NCBI GenBank assembly: GCA_022013685.1
Contig: JAKLPV010000007.1
Coordinates: 17,356 to 81,355 of the forward strand
Direction of reading: 5' to 3'
Length of the DNA stretch: 64,000 bases
DNA from: Anaerolineae bacterium
GTDB lineage: Bacteria > Chloroflexota > Anaerolineae > Anaerolineales > Villigracilaceae
Position numbers and translations under genes: made by a program. Below, in pieces: positions 44,404 through 55,568 of this stretch. Every line of letters begins with the position of its first letter. Positions within the stretch are counted from its first letter, which is position 1. The notes under the pieces were generated by a model. The model did not search any database. It was not told the DNA's origin and saw only the letters and a list, made by a program, of their open reading frames with translations.

Positions 44404-45030
44404 ATGTCCATTCGACACGCCCTGCTCGGATTACTTGCCCAAAAGCCACGCCATGGCTATGAACTGCGCGCTGCCTTTGAGGCGGTGGTCGGCGGTGCGG
44501 AAGCCTGGGATGTTAAACCTGCCCAGATCTACACCACGCTTGACCGCCTGGATGAAGCTGGTTTGGTCGAACGCCAATCTGACCTGGGGCAGGGCAGTGA
44601 ACCCGCTCGTCGGGTTTACGCCCTGACCGATGCCGGGCGGACCGCTCTGCACGAGTGGTTTGCCTGTGCGGTGGATAACCAGCACCAGCGCGACGAGTTT
44701 TTTGTGAAGCTGATGGTGGCGCTTTTTTCAGGCGAGGGCAACCTGGAAAAAATCATGCAAACCCAGCGCAGTCATCTGTATAAAGAAATGCACGCCATGA
44801 CGGCGCTGCGCGATGGTTACGATGTGCGCACAGGCATGGCCCAAATCCTGTTACTGGACAAAGCCATCATGCACCTCGAAGCTGACCTGCGCTGGATGGA
44901 GATCACCGAAATGCGCCTCGAAGCCATCAAAGGCCAGCCTTTCCCCGAACCGGAGATCCGCCCGAGGGGCCGGCCGCGCAAAGGCGACAAAGGTTCGACC
45001 TATCCGCCGCCGGTTTCCGGTAATCAGTGA
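44404..45030 (+). CDS. PadR-family transcriptional regulator
   Basis: 208-aa winged-helix repressor. SIRHALLGLLAQKPRHGYELRAAFEAVVGG...WDVKPAQIYTTLDRLDEAGLVERQ is the PadR DNA-binding domain with the conserved HGYEL and QIYxxLxRLxxxGLV motifs; the C-terminal helical dimer/effector part follows (RSHLYKEMHAMTALRDG). ATG 44404. The repeats in front suggest autoregulation. It heads a run with an SDR, an ABC exporter, a hydrolase and a methyltransferase, a layout often controlled by PadR in response to a toxic small molecule. Confidence 0.92.
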   Translation: MSIRHALLGLLAQKPRHGYELRAAFEAVVGGAEAWDVKPAQIYTTLDRLDEAGLVERQSDLGQGSEPARRVYALTDAGRTALHEWFACAVDNQHQRDEFFVKLMVALFSGEGNLEKIMQTQRSHLYKEMHAMTALRDGYDVRTGMAQILLLDKAIMHLEADLRWMEITEMRLEAIKGQPFPEPEIRPRGRPRKGDKGSTYPPPVSGNQ

Positions 45031-45076
45031 GCAGTGTCCAGTTCCAGGCCCTGAGCGAAGTACGAAATCGAAGGAC
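45015..45076. repeat. Composite repeat E after padR
   Basis: TTTCCGGTAATCAGTGAGCAGTG array followed by a GCCCTGAGCGAAG...TCGAAGGAC core; same order as in femAB. It overlaps the padR 3' end (stop at 45030), so the last few PadR residues come from the repeat. Confidence 0.75.
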
Positions 45077-45106
45077 GGTTTTTGAACCTTCCACATTCAA
45101 CCCATA

Positions 45107-45985
45107 ATGAAAATGACCAACCTGACCGATAAAACTATCATCATCACCGGCGCGAATTCTGGGATTGGAAAAGCCGCCGCGATTCAACTTGCCCGATTGG
45201 GCGCAACCGTCATCATGGCCTGCCGCTCGGCCGAGCGCGGCGCACAGGCGCTGGAAGATGTCCGTAAAACGGCGAACAGTGAGCGGGTGGAACTGCTGCG
45301 CGTGGACATGGCCTCGCAGGCCTCCGTGCGCGATTTCGTGGCTGAATTCTCCAGCCGCCACCCACGCCTGGATGTCCTGATCCACAATGCCGCCAATTTC
45401 GATCACTCGCAAACTAAACCTGTTCTGACCGAAGACGGCGTGGAAACGGTTTTTGCCACCAATCACGTCAATATTTTCCTGATGACGCAGCTTTTGCTCG
45501 ATACGCTTAAGGCCAGCGCCCCCAGCCGCATTATCACGGTTGCCAGCCAGGGCTTGATGACGTACCCTTTCCTGGATATTGAGTTTGATAACCTGAACGG
45601 CCAGAAAAAGTTTTCGATGCAGCATGCTTATTACCATGCCAAGCAGGCCCAGGTTATGTTCACTTTTGACCTTGCCGAGCGGCTGAAGGGAACGGGCGTG
45701 ACCGTCAATTGTGTGCGCGTAGGCAACGTTGCCATCCCTGATGAACGCCTGACACACCTGCCCAAATTCCTGCTCAAGCTGTATGAAATGAAGCGCAAAT
45801 TTGCGCTGACCCCCGAAAAGATGGCTGAGACTTATACCTGGCTCTCGACTGACCCTGCGCTGGAAACCGTCACCGGCGGCTACTGGGATGCACCGGACAA
45901 ACCTGCCAAAGCCAACAAGAATGCCTGCAATCTCGAAACCCAGCAACGCTTATGGGATGTCACCGAACAGTTGATTAGAAAGTAG
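45107..45985 (+). CDS. Short-chain dehydrogenase/reductase
   Basis: 292-aa NAD(P)-dependent classical SDR, similar to retinol-dehydrogenase/WW-domain oxidoreductase types. Cofactor motif TGANSGIGKA, MACRS (favouring NADP by the Arg), IHNAAN, SQGL (catalytic Ser region TVASQG) and the active-site YYHAK (YxxxK). The C-terminus includes a WLSTDPALETVTGGYW segment seen in these SDRs. ATG 45107. Ends 7 nt before the ABC ATPase gene. Substrate unknown. Confidence 0.88.
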   Translation: MKMTNLTDKTIIITGANSGIGKAAAIQLARLGATVIMACRSAERGAQALEDVRKTANSERVELLRVDMASQASVRDFVAEFSSRHPRLDVLIHNAANFDHSQTKPVLTEDGVETVFATNHVNIFLMTQLLLDTLKASAPSRIITVASQGLMTYPFLDIEFDNLNGQKKFSMQHAYYHAKQAQVMFTFDLAERLKGTGVTVNCVRVGNVAIPDERLTHLPKFLLKLYEMKRKFALTPEKMAETYTWLSTDPALETVTGGYWDAPDKPAKANKNACNLETQQRLWDVTEQLIRK

Positions 45986-45992
45986 CAATGCC

Positions 45993-46694
45993 ATGACCAT
46001 CATCACGACTTCCAACCTGACAAAAATCTACGGCTCCGGCGCAACCGCCGTGACCGCGCTCGATCACGTTTCCTTGAAAATCGACCTGGGCGAGTTTGTT
46101 GCCATCATGGGGCCTTCCGGCTGTGGAAAATCGACCCTCCTGCATCTCATCGGCGGGTTGGACAAGGCCAGCGACGGCAGTGTTGCCGTCGCCGGGCACA
46201 ACTTGAACGACCTGAATGACGATTCCCTGACCGAACTGCGCCGCCGCAAAATGGGTTTTGTCTTCCAGTTCTACAATCTCATCCCGGTGCTGACAGCGCT
46301 CGAAAATGCCGCCCTGCCGGTTACGCTCGACGGGCTAAAACCTGCCGAAGCGCACAAAAAAGCCGCCGAATGGCTTAGTCGCTTCGGGTTGGGCGACCGT
46401 CTCAGCCACCGGCCAGACCAGTTAAGCGGCGGACAGCAGCAACGGGTTGCCATTGCCCGCGCCTTGGTGGCCGAACCGCAGCTGATCCTGGCCGATGAGC
46501 CGACCGGCAATCTCGATACCAAATCCAGCGACGAAATCGCCAGCTTGCTGCGCCAGGTTTCCAAGCAATATGGCCGCGCTGTGGTCATGGTCACCCACGA
46601 CCCGCGGATTGCCGCCTACGCCGATCGCATCATCTTCCTCAAAGACGGCAAAGTCGCTGAGGAAACGATTTTAGAGCGCAAGAAAACCATTTAG
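45993..46694 (+). CDS. ABC transporter ATP-binding protein (LolD/MacB type)
   Basis: 233-aa cytoplasmic ATPase. Walker [11 protein letters not shown]-loop [16 protein letters not shown], signature [15 protein letters not shown], Walker [13 protein letters not shown] and the switch VTHDPR. Its permease is the gene at 47178, separated by the inverted four-helix gene. Such pairs mostly export lipoproteins, peptides or antibiotics (mechanotransmission type VII systems). Confidence 0.93.
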   Translation: MTIITTSNLTKIYGSGATAVTALDHVSLKIDLGEFVAIMGPSGCGKSTLLHLIGGLDKASDGSVAVAGHNLNDLNDDSLTELRRRKMGFVFQFYNLIPVLTALENAALPVTLDGLKPAEAHKKAAEWLSRFGLGDRLSHRPDQLSGGQQQRVAIARALVAEPQLILADEPTGNLDTKSSDEIASLLRQVSKQYGRAVVMVTHDPRIAAYADRIIFLKDGKVAEETILERKKTI

Positions 46695-46762
46695 TGATTT
46701 GGTGATTTAGAGATTGAGTGATTAAAAATCACCAAATCACTAAATCAAAAAATCACTCAATT
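46692..46762. repeat. Family D hairpin, left of four-helix gene
   Basis: TAGTGATTTGGTGATTTAG...GAGTGATT, then the inverted AATCACCAAATCACTAAATCA and AATCACTCAATT. It contains the TAG stop of the ATPase gene and the TGA stop of the four-helix gene on the other strand. Confidence 0.82.
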
Positions 46763-47104
46763 CCTTGCGGTTTTTCGTGAGGATGCCATGATTTTTAGAA
46801 TTTGCTCGGCTTCGTCAATCAGTTCAGCCAGCAATTCTGGTTTCACCAAACTGGCATCGCGGATGAGTTCCAACCAATATACGGTTTCGTCAGCCTCCTC
46901 CACTACGATGGATAGCTTTGCAATGAACATTGCCCCGCTTTGTGCCCGGCAAGCCGCCCGATAATTGGCACCCACTGAGGTTGCGCAGCGTAAAACCTGT
47001 TTGCCGAGAACGTCTGCAATCATGTTTTTGGGCAAAGTTTGAACCAACTTTACCACCCGTAATGAAAACGCTCGTGTTCTGGCTCGTAGCTCATCTGGAT
47101 TCAT
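46757..47104 (-). CDS. Four-helix bundle protein (S23/IVS-encoded family)
   Basis: 115-aa all-helical protein. ATG 47104 follows GGAGGTCTT; the longer track start is unneeded. RAFSLRVVKLVQTLPKN, GKQVLRCATSVGANYRAACRAQS and KLSIVVEEADETVYWLELIRDASLV are the family's conserved segments (S23/bAvd-like four-helix bundle). Members are found as IVS-encoded proteins and, as bAvd, in diversity-generating retroelements, but no reverse transcriptase or template repeat is here. It lies backwards between an ABC ATPase and its permease, flanked by repeat hairpins. Confidence 0.88.
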   Translation of the reverse strand: MNPDELRARTRAFSLRVVKLVQTLPKNMIADVLGKQVLRCATSVGANYRAACRAQSGAMFIAKLSIVVEEADETVYWLELIRDASLVKPELLAELIDEAEQILKIMASSRKTARN

Positions 47105-47118
47105 AAGACCTCCATAAT

Positions 47119-47177
47119 TCATTTAGTGATTACGTGAATTATACAATCACCAAATCACTAAATCAGGAAATCACAAA
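47119..47177. repeat. Family D hairpin, right of four-helix gene
   Basis: ATTTAGTGATTACGTGAATTATAC then AATCACCAAATCACTAAATCAGG, ending at the ATG of the permease gene. Confidence 0.82.
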
Positions 47178-49730
47178 ATGTCCATTCAACTGACTCTCGC
47201 AACTCGCTATCTCCTCGGGCGCAAACTGCGCACCGTGCTAACCACCATCGCCATCATTTTTGGCGTGCTGCTGATCTTCGGCATGAACACCATCCTGCCG
47301 ACCATGATCGCTGCGCTCCAGGCCAACGTCCAGGGGGCGGAAGGCAATGTCGATTTCAGCATCGCCAGCGCCGCAGGCGGATCTTTCGACCCTGCCGCCG
47401 CCGAAAAACTGCGCGATCTGGATGGTGTGCGCGCCGTTTCGGCCTCGCTCCAGCGCAGCATCAACTTACCCGCTGATTTTGTGGATGGAAACCCCGCCCG
47501 CCTCGACACGCTGACCGCCGTCAATTTGATGGGGATTACCCCGGAAGTTGCCCGCTCGATTCGCGCCTTCCCGATTGTCTCGGGCCGTTATCTGGATGAT
47601 TCTGACACTGCGGCAGCGGTCATCACCCAAACCCTGGCGGATTCTTTCTCGATCCGGTTGGGTGACACGCTGACGCTCCCCTCTGCGGCTGGAAGCGCCC
47701 AACTGACCATCGTCGGTCTGCTGCCCGGACGCCTGGCCTCCGGTAACGAGGAAGTCTTCGTTACATTGGCCCAGGCCCAGAAAATGACCGGCGAAACCGG
47801 CAAAGTCAACCTGATTGAACTGAACGTTGAAGCCATGGCCGGCCAGGAACGCCGCGACGCCATCCAGGCAAACATCGAAGCCACGCTCGGGGACAGTTTC
47901 CGGGTTGGGACGCTGGTGGCAGGCGATGAACTCTTCGCCACCATGGAAATGGCCCAGGTCGGGCTGAGCATTTTCGGTATGTTGGCTTTGTTCATGGGCG
48001 GGTTTATTATCTTCAATACCTTCCGCACCGTGGTCAGTGAGCGCCGCCGCGATATTGGCATGCTGCGCGCCCTCGGCGCCACCCGCCGCACCATCCTCGG
48101 CATGATTTTGGCTGAGGGCCTGATCCAGGGCCTGCTCGGTTCGGGACTCGGCTTGTTCTTTGGCTACTGGCTGGCGGTGGGCACCATGCGCCTGGCCCAG
48201 GGGCCGATGAGCGCCTTTATCAATATCCAACTTGGCTGGCCGGTCATCTCGCTCGAACTTATTCTCATTTCGATACTGGCGGGTGTCGGTGTGACAGTAC
48301 TGGCCGGGCTGATTCCGGCCTTCGCAGCCAGCCACGTCACCCCGCTCGAGGCCCTGCGTCCATCAACGGCAGAATCGACCGTCAAACGGGATGCTGGCAG
48401 GGGGGCGATTGCCGGCCTGGCTATCGCCATCCTCTCCGTTGCAGCGATTTTTTCCGGTCAAGCCGCGCTGATCATGCCTGGCGGTCTGTTCTTCCTGTTG
48501 GGGTTGATCCTGATTGCCCCGGCACTGGTGCGCCCGTTTGCGCTGCTCTTTGGGCGGCTGACGGCGGTCATCTTTGCCCGACAAGGCATCGGCGGCCTGG
48601 CGCAAAGCAACCTGACCCGCCAGCCGACCCGCGTAGCGGTGACGGCTTCGGCCAGTATGCTCGGCCTGGCGGTGATTGTGGCTGCGGGCGGAGTGGTTTC
48701 GAGTATGACCGGGATGTTGGGCGGGATGATTAAGAGCAGTCTGGGCAGTGATTACCTGCTGGTGCCGCCAGCGATCGGCGTATGGGGCACCAACGTCGGC
48801 GCGATCCCTGAGTTTGCCGACCGCCTGCGTGACTTGGACGATGTGAATGCCGTCAGCACCTTCCGCTACGGCACCTCGAACGCCAACGGGCTGGCCGTTT
48901 CGCTAATTGGGATTGAGCCGGAAGCGTTTCAGCAGGTTAGCGGGTTGGTTTTCAGCGATGGAAACGAGTCAATCTATGACAAACTGGATGATGACCGCGT
49001 GCTGATTGTCAACGGTCCCTTCCTGGTTGCCACCCAGGCCAAAGTTGGTGACACCATCGAGCTGCTGACTCCCACCGGGCGCGTCACCTATCAGATTGCG
49101 GCCTCCGCCACCGACCTGCTGAACGCCAAATTGACCACGGCTTATCTCTCGCAGGCCAACCTGCAAGCTGATTTTGGCGCCACTGAGGATGTTTTCCTGC
49201 AAATTGACCTGCGCGACGGCGCCGATCACGAGGCTGTTGGGACGCAAATCAAGACCCTGGCGGCGGATTACCCGCAGTTCAAGGTCATCTCTGGCGCAGA
49301 TTACTATGCCTCGCTGATGGGTTTGATGGATGCCGCGTTTTACGCAGTCTATATCTTATTCGCCATCCTGGCCTTCCCCTCGCTGATTGCCATGCTCAAC
49401 ACATTGACGATTAACGTCATCGAGCGCACCCGCGAAATTGGCATGTTGCGGGCAGTCGGCAGCACGCGCAAGCAAATCCGCTCATTGGTGGTAGCCGAGG
49501 CTTTGCTGCTGGCCGCGCTCGGCACAGTCTTCGGCATCTTGGGCGGGCTGTACCTGGGCTACGTTTTCGTCACCGCAATTGACGTGATGTTCCCGATGGG
49601 CTACTACTTCCCCTTGAGCGGGATCCTGGCCGCGATTGCGATCGGCCTGCTCTTTGGCGCTATAGCAGCGATCATTCCCGCCCGCCAGGCCGCCGGGATG
49701 AATGTGGTCGAGGCGCTCAGGTACGAGTGA
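47178..49730 (+). CDS. FtsX/MacB-type ABC transporter permease, two-domain
   Basis: 850-aa exporter permease with two FtsX modules. N-terminal helix (about 18-38), a large extracytoplasmic MacB-PCD-like domain (45-240), three helices (QVGLSIFGMLALFMGGFIIFNTFRTVVSERRRDIGMLRALGATRRTI...), a second N-terminal helix and outer domain (after about 430-470), then the final three helices with INVIERTREIGMLRAVGSTRKQIRSLV. The two ERRREIGMLRALG repeats are the FtsX signature. Ends ARQAAGMNVVEALRYE, as usual. Partner of the ATPase at 45993. Confidence 0.92.
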   Translation: MSIQLTLATRYLLGRKLRTVLTTIAIIFGVLLIFGMNTILPTMIAALQANVQGAEGNVDFSIASAAGGSFDPAAAEKLRDLDGVRAVSASLQRSINLPADFVDGNPARLDTLTAVNLMGITPEVARSIRAFPIVSGRYLDDSDTAAAVITQTLADSFSIRLGDTLTLPSAAGSAQLTIVGLLPGRLASGNEEVFVTLAQAQKMTGETGKVNLIELNVEAMAGQERRDAIQANIEATLGDSFRVGTLVAGDELFATMEMAQVGLSIFGMLALFMGGFIIFNTFRTVVSERRRDIGMLRALGATRRTILGMILAEGLIQGLLGSGLGLFFGYWLAVGTMRLAQGPMSAFINIQLGWPVISLELILISILAGVGVTVLAGLIPAFAASHVTPLEALRPSTAESTVKRDAGRGAIAGLAIAILSVAAIFSGQAALIMPGGLFFLLGLILIAPALVRPFALLFGRLTAVIFARQGIGGLAQSNLTRQPTRVAVTASASMLGLAVIVAAGGVVSSMTGMLGGMIKSSLGSDYLLVPPAIGVWGTNVGAIPEFADRLRDLDDVNAVSTFRYGTSNANGLAVSLIGIEPEAFQQVSGLVFSDGNESIYDKLDDDRVLIVNGPFLVATQAKVGDTIELLTPTGRVTYQIAASATDLLNAKLTTAYLSQANLQADFGATEDVFLQIDLRDGADHEAVGTQIKTLAADYPQFKVISGADYYASLMGLMDAAFYAVYILFAILAFPSLIAMLNTLTINVIERTREIGMLRAVGSTRKQIRSLVVAEALLLAALGTVFGILGGLYLGYVFVTAIDVMFPMGYYFPLSGILAAIAIGLLFGAIAAIIPARQAAGMNVVEALRYE

Positions 49731-49764
49731 TTGGGTGATTTGTTGATTGAAATCACCCAATAAA
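49725..49764. repeat. Family D short hairpin after the permease
   Basis: GAGTGATTGGGTGATTTGTTGATTG / AAATCACCCAATAAA; includes the TGA stop of the permease gene. Confidence 0.72.
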
Positions 49765-49780
49765 TAAAAGGACACACAGA

Positions 49781-50665
49781 ATGTCTATCTATAGAACTCC
49801 TGAAGGTCAGGCTACTATCCATGCCATCTATGACCGACAATTAGCACAGCTTGGCATTGAAACCGAAAGCCGGGTGGTTTCCACCCGCTTTGGCGAGACG
49901 CATGTTCTGGTCGCTGGCCCGCAAGATGGGCCGCCGCTGGTGCTTTTGCACGGCGGCAACACCACGAATCCAATAACCCTGGGCTGGGTGCGCCCGCTGA
50001 TGGAAAAATACCGTGTCTATGCCCCGGATACCCCTGGGCACCCCGGCAAAAGCGCGCCAGTGCGCCTTTCGCCAACCGAGAACAGCTACGGCGAGTGGGT
50101 CGCCGATACCCTGGATGGGTTGGGACTGCCCCGGGCCGCCTTGATGGCTGTTTCTTACGGTGCGGGAATTTTTCTGCGCGCTGCGGCGGTTATCCCGGAA
50201 CGCATTTCGGCAGCAGTGGTGGTGATTCCTTCTGGGCTGGTCTCCATCCCGCGGCGCACCATGTTCCTGGACTTGTTGATTCCGTTGATGCTTTACCAGC
50301 TTGCCCCCAGCCGCGAACGTCTGATTCGCATCCTGCGCCCGATGTTTGTGGGTGAGCCGATTGCGGAAGATGTGCTGGAAATCACTGACGCCGTTTTCAA
50401 GCATGTGCAGGTTGAAACGGAAATGCCACGCAATGTGACCAAGGAAGAACTCGCCCATTTCACCGCCCCGGTGCTGGTGCTGGCCGCCGAAAACGACCGG
50501 CTTTTCCCGGCTTCGCGGGTGCTGGCGCGCGCCCCACAGATTTTCCAAAACCTGGTCGCAGCGGAGGTAATTTCGGGCAGCCCCCATTTCATCCCGGAGC
50601 GTCATCTCCCGGCGTTGAACGAACGCATTGATCAATTCTTATCCAGTCAGGCCTATATGGTCTAA
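49781..50665 (+). CDS. Alpha/beta-fold hydrolase
   Basis: 294-aa hydrolase. Oxyanion region LVLLHGGNTTNP, nucleophile elbow ALMAVSYGAGIF (A-V-S-Y-G, with Ala for the usual first Gly), catalytic Asp likely in LAAENDRLFPAS and His in GSPHFIPERH. ATG 49781 with AAAAGGACACACAGA upstream. It sits in the PadR run directly after the exporter and before the methyltransferase, which suggests work on the same small-molecule substrate class. Esterase, peptidase or lactonase activity cannot be told apart. Confidence 0.85.
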   Translation: MSIYRTPEGQATIHAIYDRQLAQLGIETESRVVSTRFGETHVLVAGPQDGPPLVLLHGGNTTNPITLGWVRPLMEKYRVYAPDTPGHPGKSAPVRLSPTENSYGEWVADTLDGLGLPRAALMAVSYGAGIFLRAAAVIPERISAAVVVIPSGLVSIPRRTMFLDLLIPLMLYQLAPSRERLIRILRPMFVGEPIAEDVLEITDAVFKHVQVETEMPRNVTKEELAHFTAPVLVLAAENDRLFPASRVLARAPQIFQNLVAAEVISGSPHFIPERHLPALNERIDQFLSSQAYMV

Positions 50666-50676
50666 AGGAAAACAAA

Positions 50677-51375
50677 ATGGAAAACCAAAATCCCAAAAAA
50701 GGCGCGCTGCGCTGGTTGCGGCGCGAGACCATCGGCAATCTGGTATTGATTGCCATCCTATTCGGCTTGGTTGGCCGCTGGGACTGGTGGAATGGCTGGG
50801 CGCTGAGCGCAGTCTACCTGCTCTGGTCGCTGGGGACAATTATTTTCATCCTGCCGGTCAACCCACAAATGCTGGCAGAACGTGCCCGCCCGCAAAAAGG
50901 GTACAAGAACTGGGATTTTATGATGGTCTCGATTATGGGCTTGCTCATTTTTGCGACCTACATCGTCGCCTGCTTGGATGTGCGCTTCGGCTGGGCAACG
51001 CCGTTCCCGCTTTGGGCCCAAATTACGGGACTGGTGGTCGCGGTTCTTGGCTACGATGTCATATTGATGTGGTCTATGGTCTCGAATGCCTATTTCACGG
51101 CCATCGTTCGCATCCAAACTGATCGCCAGCACACGGTTGCAACAGGCGGGCCATACCGCTTTGTGCGCCATCCCGGCTATGTTGGGACGATCCTGTGCTA
51201 CCTGGCAACGCCTTTTTTGCTGGGTTCTCCCTGGGCTTTGATCCCGGCCGTATTGGCTGTCGGCATCCTTGTTGCCCGCACTGGCCGGGAGGATAAAACC
51301 CTTCAGGCTGAACTGCTGGGGTATAAGGAATATACCCAACAGACACGCTATCGGCTGGTTCCGGGAGTTTGGTAA
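50677..51375 (+). CDS. ICMT-like membrane methyltransferase
   Basis: 232-aa integral membrane protein of the isoprenylcysteine carboxyl methyltransferase-like group. About five helices, then the SAM/substrate motif GPYRFVRHPGYVGTILCYLATPFLLGS (RHPxYxG) and the C-terminal REDKTLQAELLGYKEYTQQTRYRLVPGVW (E..L...F/Y..Y...V.R-type tail). ATG 50677. Bacterial members methylate lipids or small molecules. Last gene before a terminator. Confidence 0.85.
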   Translation: MENQNPKKGALRWLRRETIGNLVLIAILFGLVGRWDWWNGWALSAVYLLWSLGTIIFILPVNPQMLAERARPQKGYKNWDFMMVSIMGLLIFATYIVACLDVRFGWATPFPLWAQITGLVVAVLGYDVILMWSMVSNAYFTAIVRIQTDRQHTVATGGPYRFVRHPGYVGTILCYLATPFLLGSPWALIPAVLAVGILVARTGREDKTLQAELLGYKEYTQQTRYRLVPGVW

Positions 51376-51392
51376 GTGGAACTCGATCTGAT

Positions 51393-51436
51393 AAAGAAAA
51401 AGACCTCGCCCAATTCTGAGTGAGGTCTTTTTCTTT
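51393..51436. terminator. Bidirectional terminator
   Basis: 15-bp perfect AAAGAAAAAGACCTC / GAGGTCTTTTTCTTT stem, 14-nt loop, T-rich on both strands. Confidence 0.88.
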
Positions 51437-51453
51437 GGGGAAACAGCAGGAAG

Positions 51454-51600
51454 CTAACCGTTTTTGTTCTTGCGCCAGTTGGCAAACCAGAGCAGGCCCG
51501 CGCCGAGGATCATGGCGATTCCGCCATTGATCGACCACTGCGGATCACCGGTCATGAAGCTGCCGGGCAGGACGCCGATAATATTCAAAACAAGTTTCAT
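51454..51600 (-). CDS. 48-aa small membrane protein
   Basis: Too short for the ORF track. Reads MKLVLNIIGVLPGSFMTGD then PQWSINGGIAMILGAGLLWF and a basic tail ANWRKNKNG before TAG. Two hydrophobic stretches with Gly, one a likely membrane helix; positively charged C-terminus. ATG 51600 has AAAAGGCGT ahead. The terminator at 51393-51436 follows it. Conserved-looking composition, but no family recognised. Confidence 0.6.
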   Translation of the reverse strand: MKLVLNIIGVLPGSFMTGDPQWSINGGIAMILGAGLLWFANWRKNKNG

Positions 51601-51681
51601 TTTTTACGCCTTTTCAAATACTCGGAATATAGACGGAAGGCAATGCCCTCCGTTTTGGTAACATTATTGCCAAATTCTCGC

Positions 51682-52332
51682 TCAGGCCAATTGCTCGTCC
51701 AGCACCTGGGTGACCGAGTCGAGCAATACCGGATCGATTTGTAACGAACGGGTGGTCAGCCTTTCATCGGGCTGGATCAGGCTCAGTTTTTGGACAGCCG
51801 ATTCGAGCCAGCCCACAGCCATTTCGGTGGAGATTTTGCCGGTGTCGATGACCAGGTCAAAGGCTGAGGCCGAATCCCAGTACCCGGCGTGGACAGATTC
51901 GACGAAATCCCGGCGCATCTTGTCGCTTTCGCGGACAAATTCCTCGGCGTGGGGCAGGCTGCTGAACACTTGGTTTTCCATCACACGCTGAACACGCAGC
52001 GGAAATGGCCCCTGGATGCGCACGTTCAGCACATCGGCATAACCTTTCAGCAGGGCAAAGCCGCCGCGCCCGAGCAGGATGACGTTGCCATGATAAACCA
52101 TCGTTTCGACGACGCGGTTGATGAAATTGACCATTTCGCTGCGGCGCGGGTCGAACTGCGCCCAGAAACCCGAAGCATCATACGTTTCTTTGAAGTCGGT
52201 AAACCCGAATTGGAGAAAGACTTTCTCGATCGTGTTCTTATCCACCAATTGATAGCCCAACCTCTTGGCGGCTTGTTCTGCAATGCTATCGCCCTTGCTG
52301 CCAATCTCGCGGGAAATGGTGATCGCTGGCAT
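51682..52332 (-). CDS. Cytidylate kinase-like family protein
   Basis: 216-aa P-loop-kinase-like protein of the cytidylate-kinase-like group. Start MPAITISREIGSKGDSIAEQAAKRLGYQLVDKNTIEKVF follows the family pattern ISREYGSGGxxIAxxLAxxLG. ATG 52332 has GGAGGTACCT before it, so the four extra N-terminal residues of the track ORF are dropped. GRGGFALLKGYADVLNVRIQGPFPLRVQRVM is the conserved middle, DKMRRDFVESVHAGYWDSASAFDLVIDTGKIS the C-terminal part. Nucleotide substrate unproven; the family is mostly uncharacterised. Confidence 0.8.
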   Translation of the reverse strand: MPAITISREIGSKGDSIAEQAAKRLGYQLVDKNTIEKVFLQFGFTDFKETYDASGFWAQFDPRRSEMVNFINRVVETMVYHGNVILLGRGGFALLKGYADVLNVRIQGPFPLRVQRVMENQVFSSLPHAEEFVRESDKMRRDFVESVHAGYWDSASAFDLVIDTGKISTEMAVGWLESAVQKLSLIQPDERLTTRSLQIDPVLLDSVTQVLDEQLA

Positions 52333-52437
52333 AGGTACCTCCATTTCTAATCTTTACTGGCGCAGGTTTTATCAATTTCAGTATAGCACTTTGAGTTACT
52401 GCGTTCAATGAATTTTCAGCCTGCGGGTTGGGTAATA

Positions 52438-52469
52438 AAAACCCCCGTTACGAGCGTAACGGGGGTTTT
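52438..52469. terminator. Terminator of ppdK (minus strand)
   Basis: AAAACCCCCGTTACG / CGTAACGGGGGTTTT perfect 15-bp arms with a minimal AG centre; T-run on the minus strand after ppdK. Confidence 0.9.
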
Positions 52470-52485
52470 GGTTGTTCTGTGAGTC

Positions 52486-55248
<2,763 letters not shown>

Positions 55249-55443
55249 GTATGGCCTCCTGGAGAAAAAAAGATTATGATTGAGTATTGCCAACGCCTGT
55301 CTAAAAGGCGTGCCGTTGGTTGAATAGACTGTCCGAAAACTGGCAAATCCTAAGAAGTTTACCATAAACCCCAAGCGTAAATATAGGAAAAAGAAGCGTA
55401 TTTTACAGGTTACTTAAGTCACTTTTATCATTTGCATGATTGT

Positions 55444-55484
55444 AAATAACTTGCAAAGTTATTTATGCCAGAACTCTGGCATAA
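55444..55484. promoter_or_regulatory. Two adjoining palindromes, operator-like
   Basis: AAATAACTT-GCA-AAGTTATTT (55444-55464), overlapped by TTATGCCAGA-AC-TCTGGCATAA (55463-55484). The right arm of the second contains a -10-like CATAAT, so a bound protein would block the promoter of the response-regulator gene. Confidence 0.5.
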
Positions 55485-55520
55485 TAGTTTATGGTGCTCT
55501 GATACTTGCTTGAAGAAGGC

Positions 55521-55568
55521 CGCATTTTGGGTCTGAGCGCGCGTACGCGCGCTCAGACCCAAAATGCG
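55521..55568. repeat. Perfect 48-bp palindrome, family B
   Basis: 24-bp arms without a loop (outer CGCATTTTGGGTCTG, inner GCGCGCGT/ACGCGCGC). It resembles 14701-14748 in outer sequence and in position upstream of a gene start. Confidence 0.85.

Noticed and set aside
46757-47104. Diversity-generating retroelement around the four-helix (bAvd-like) protein
   Set aside because: No reverse transcriptase, template repeat or variable repeat is visible near it.
46692-49764. CRISPR array from the GTGATTT/AAATCAC repeats
   Set aside because: Units are irregular, inverted, lack equal spacers, and lie between genes as single hairpins.
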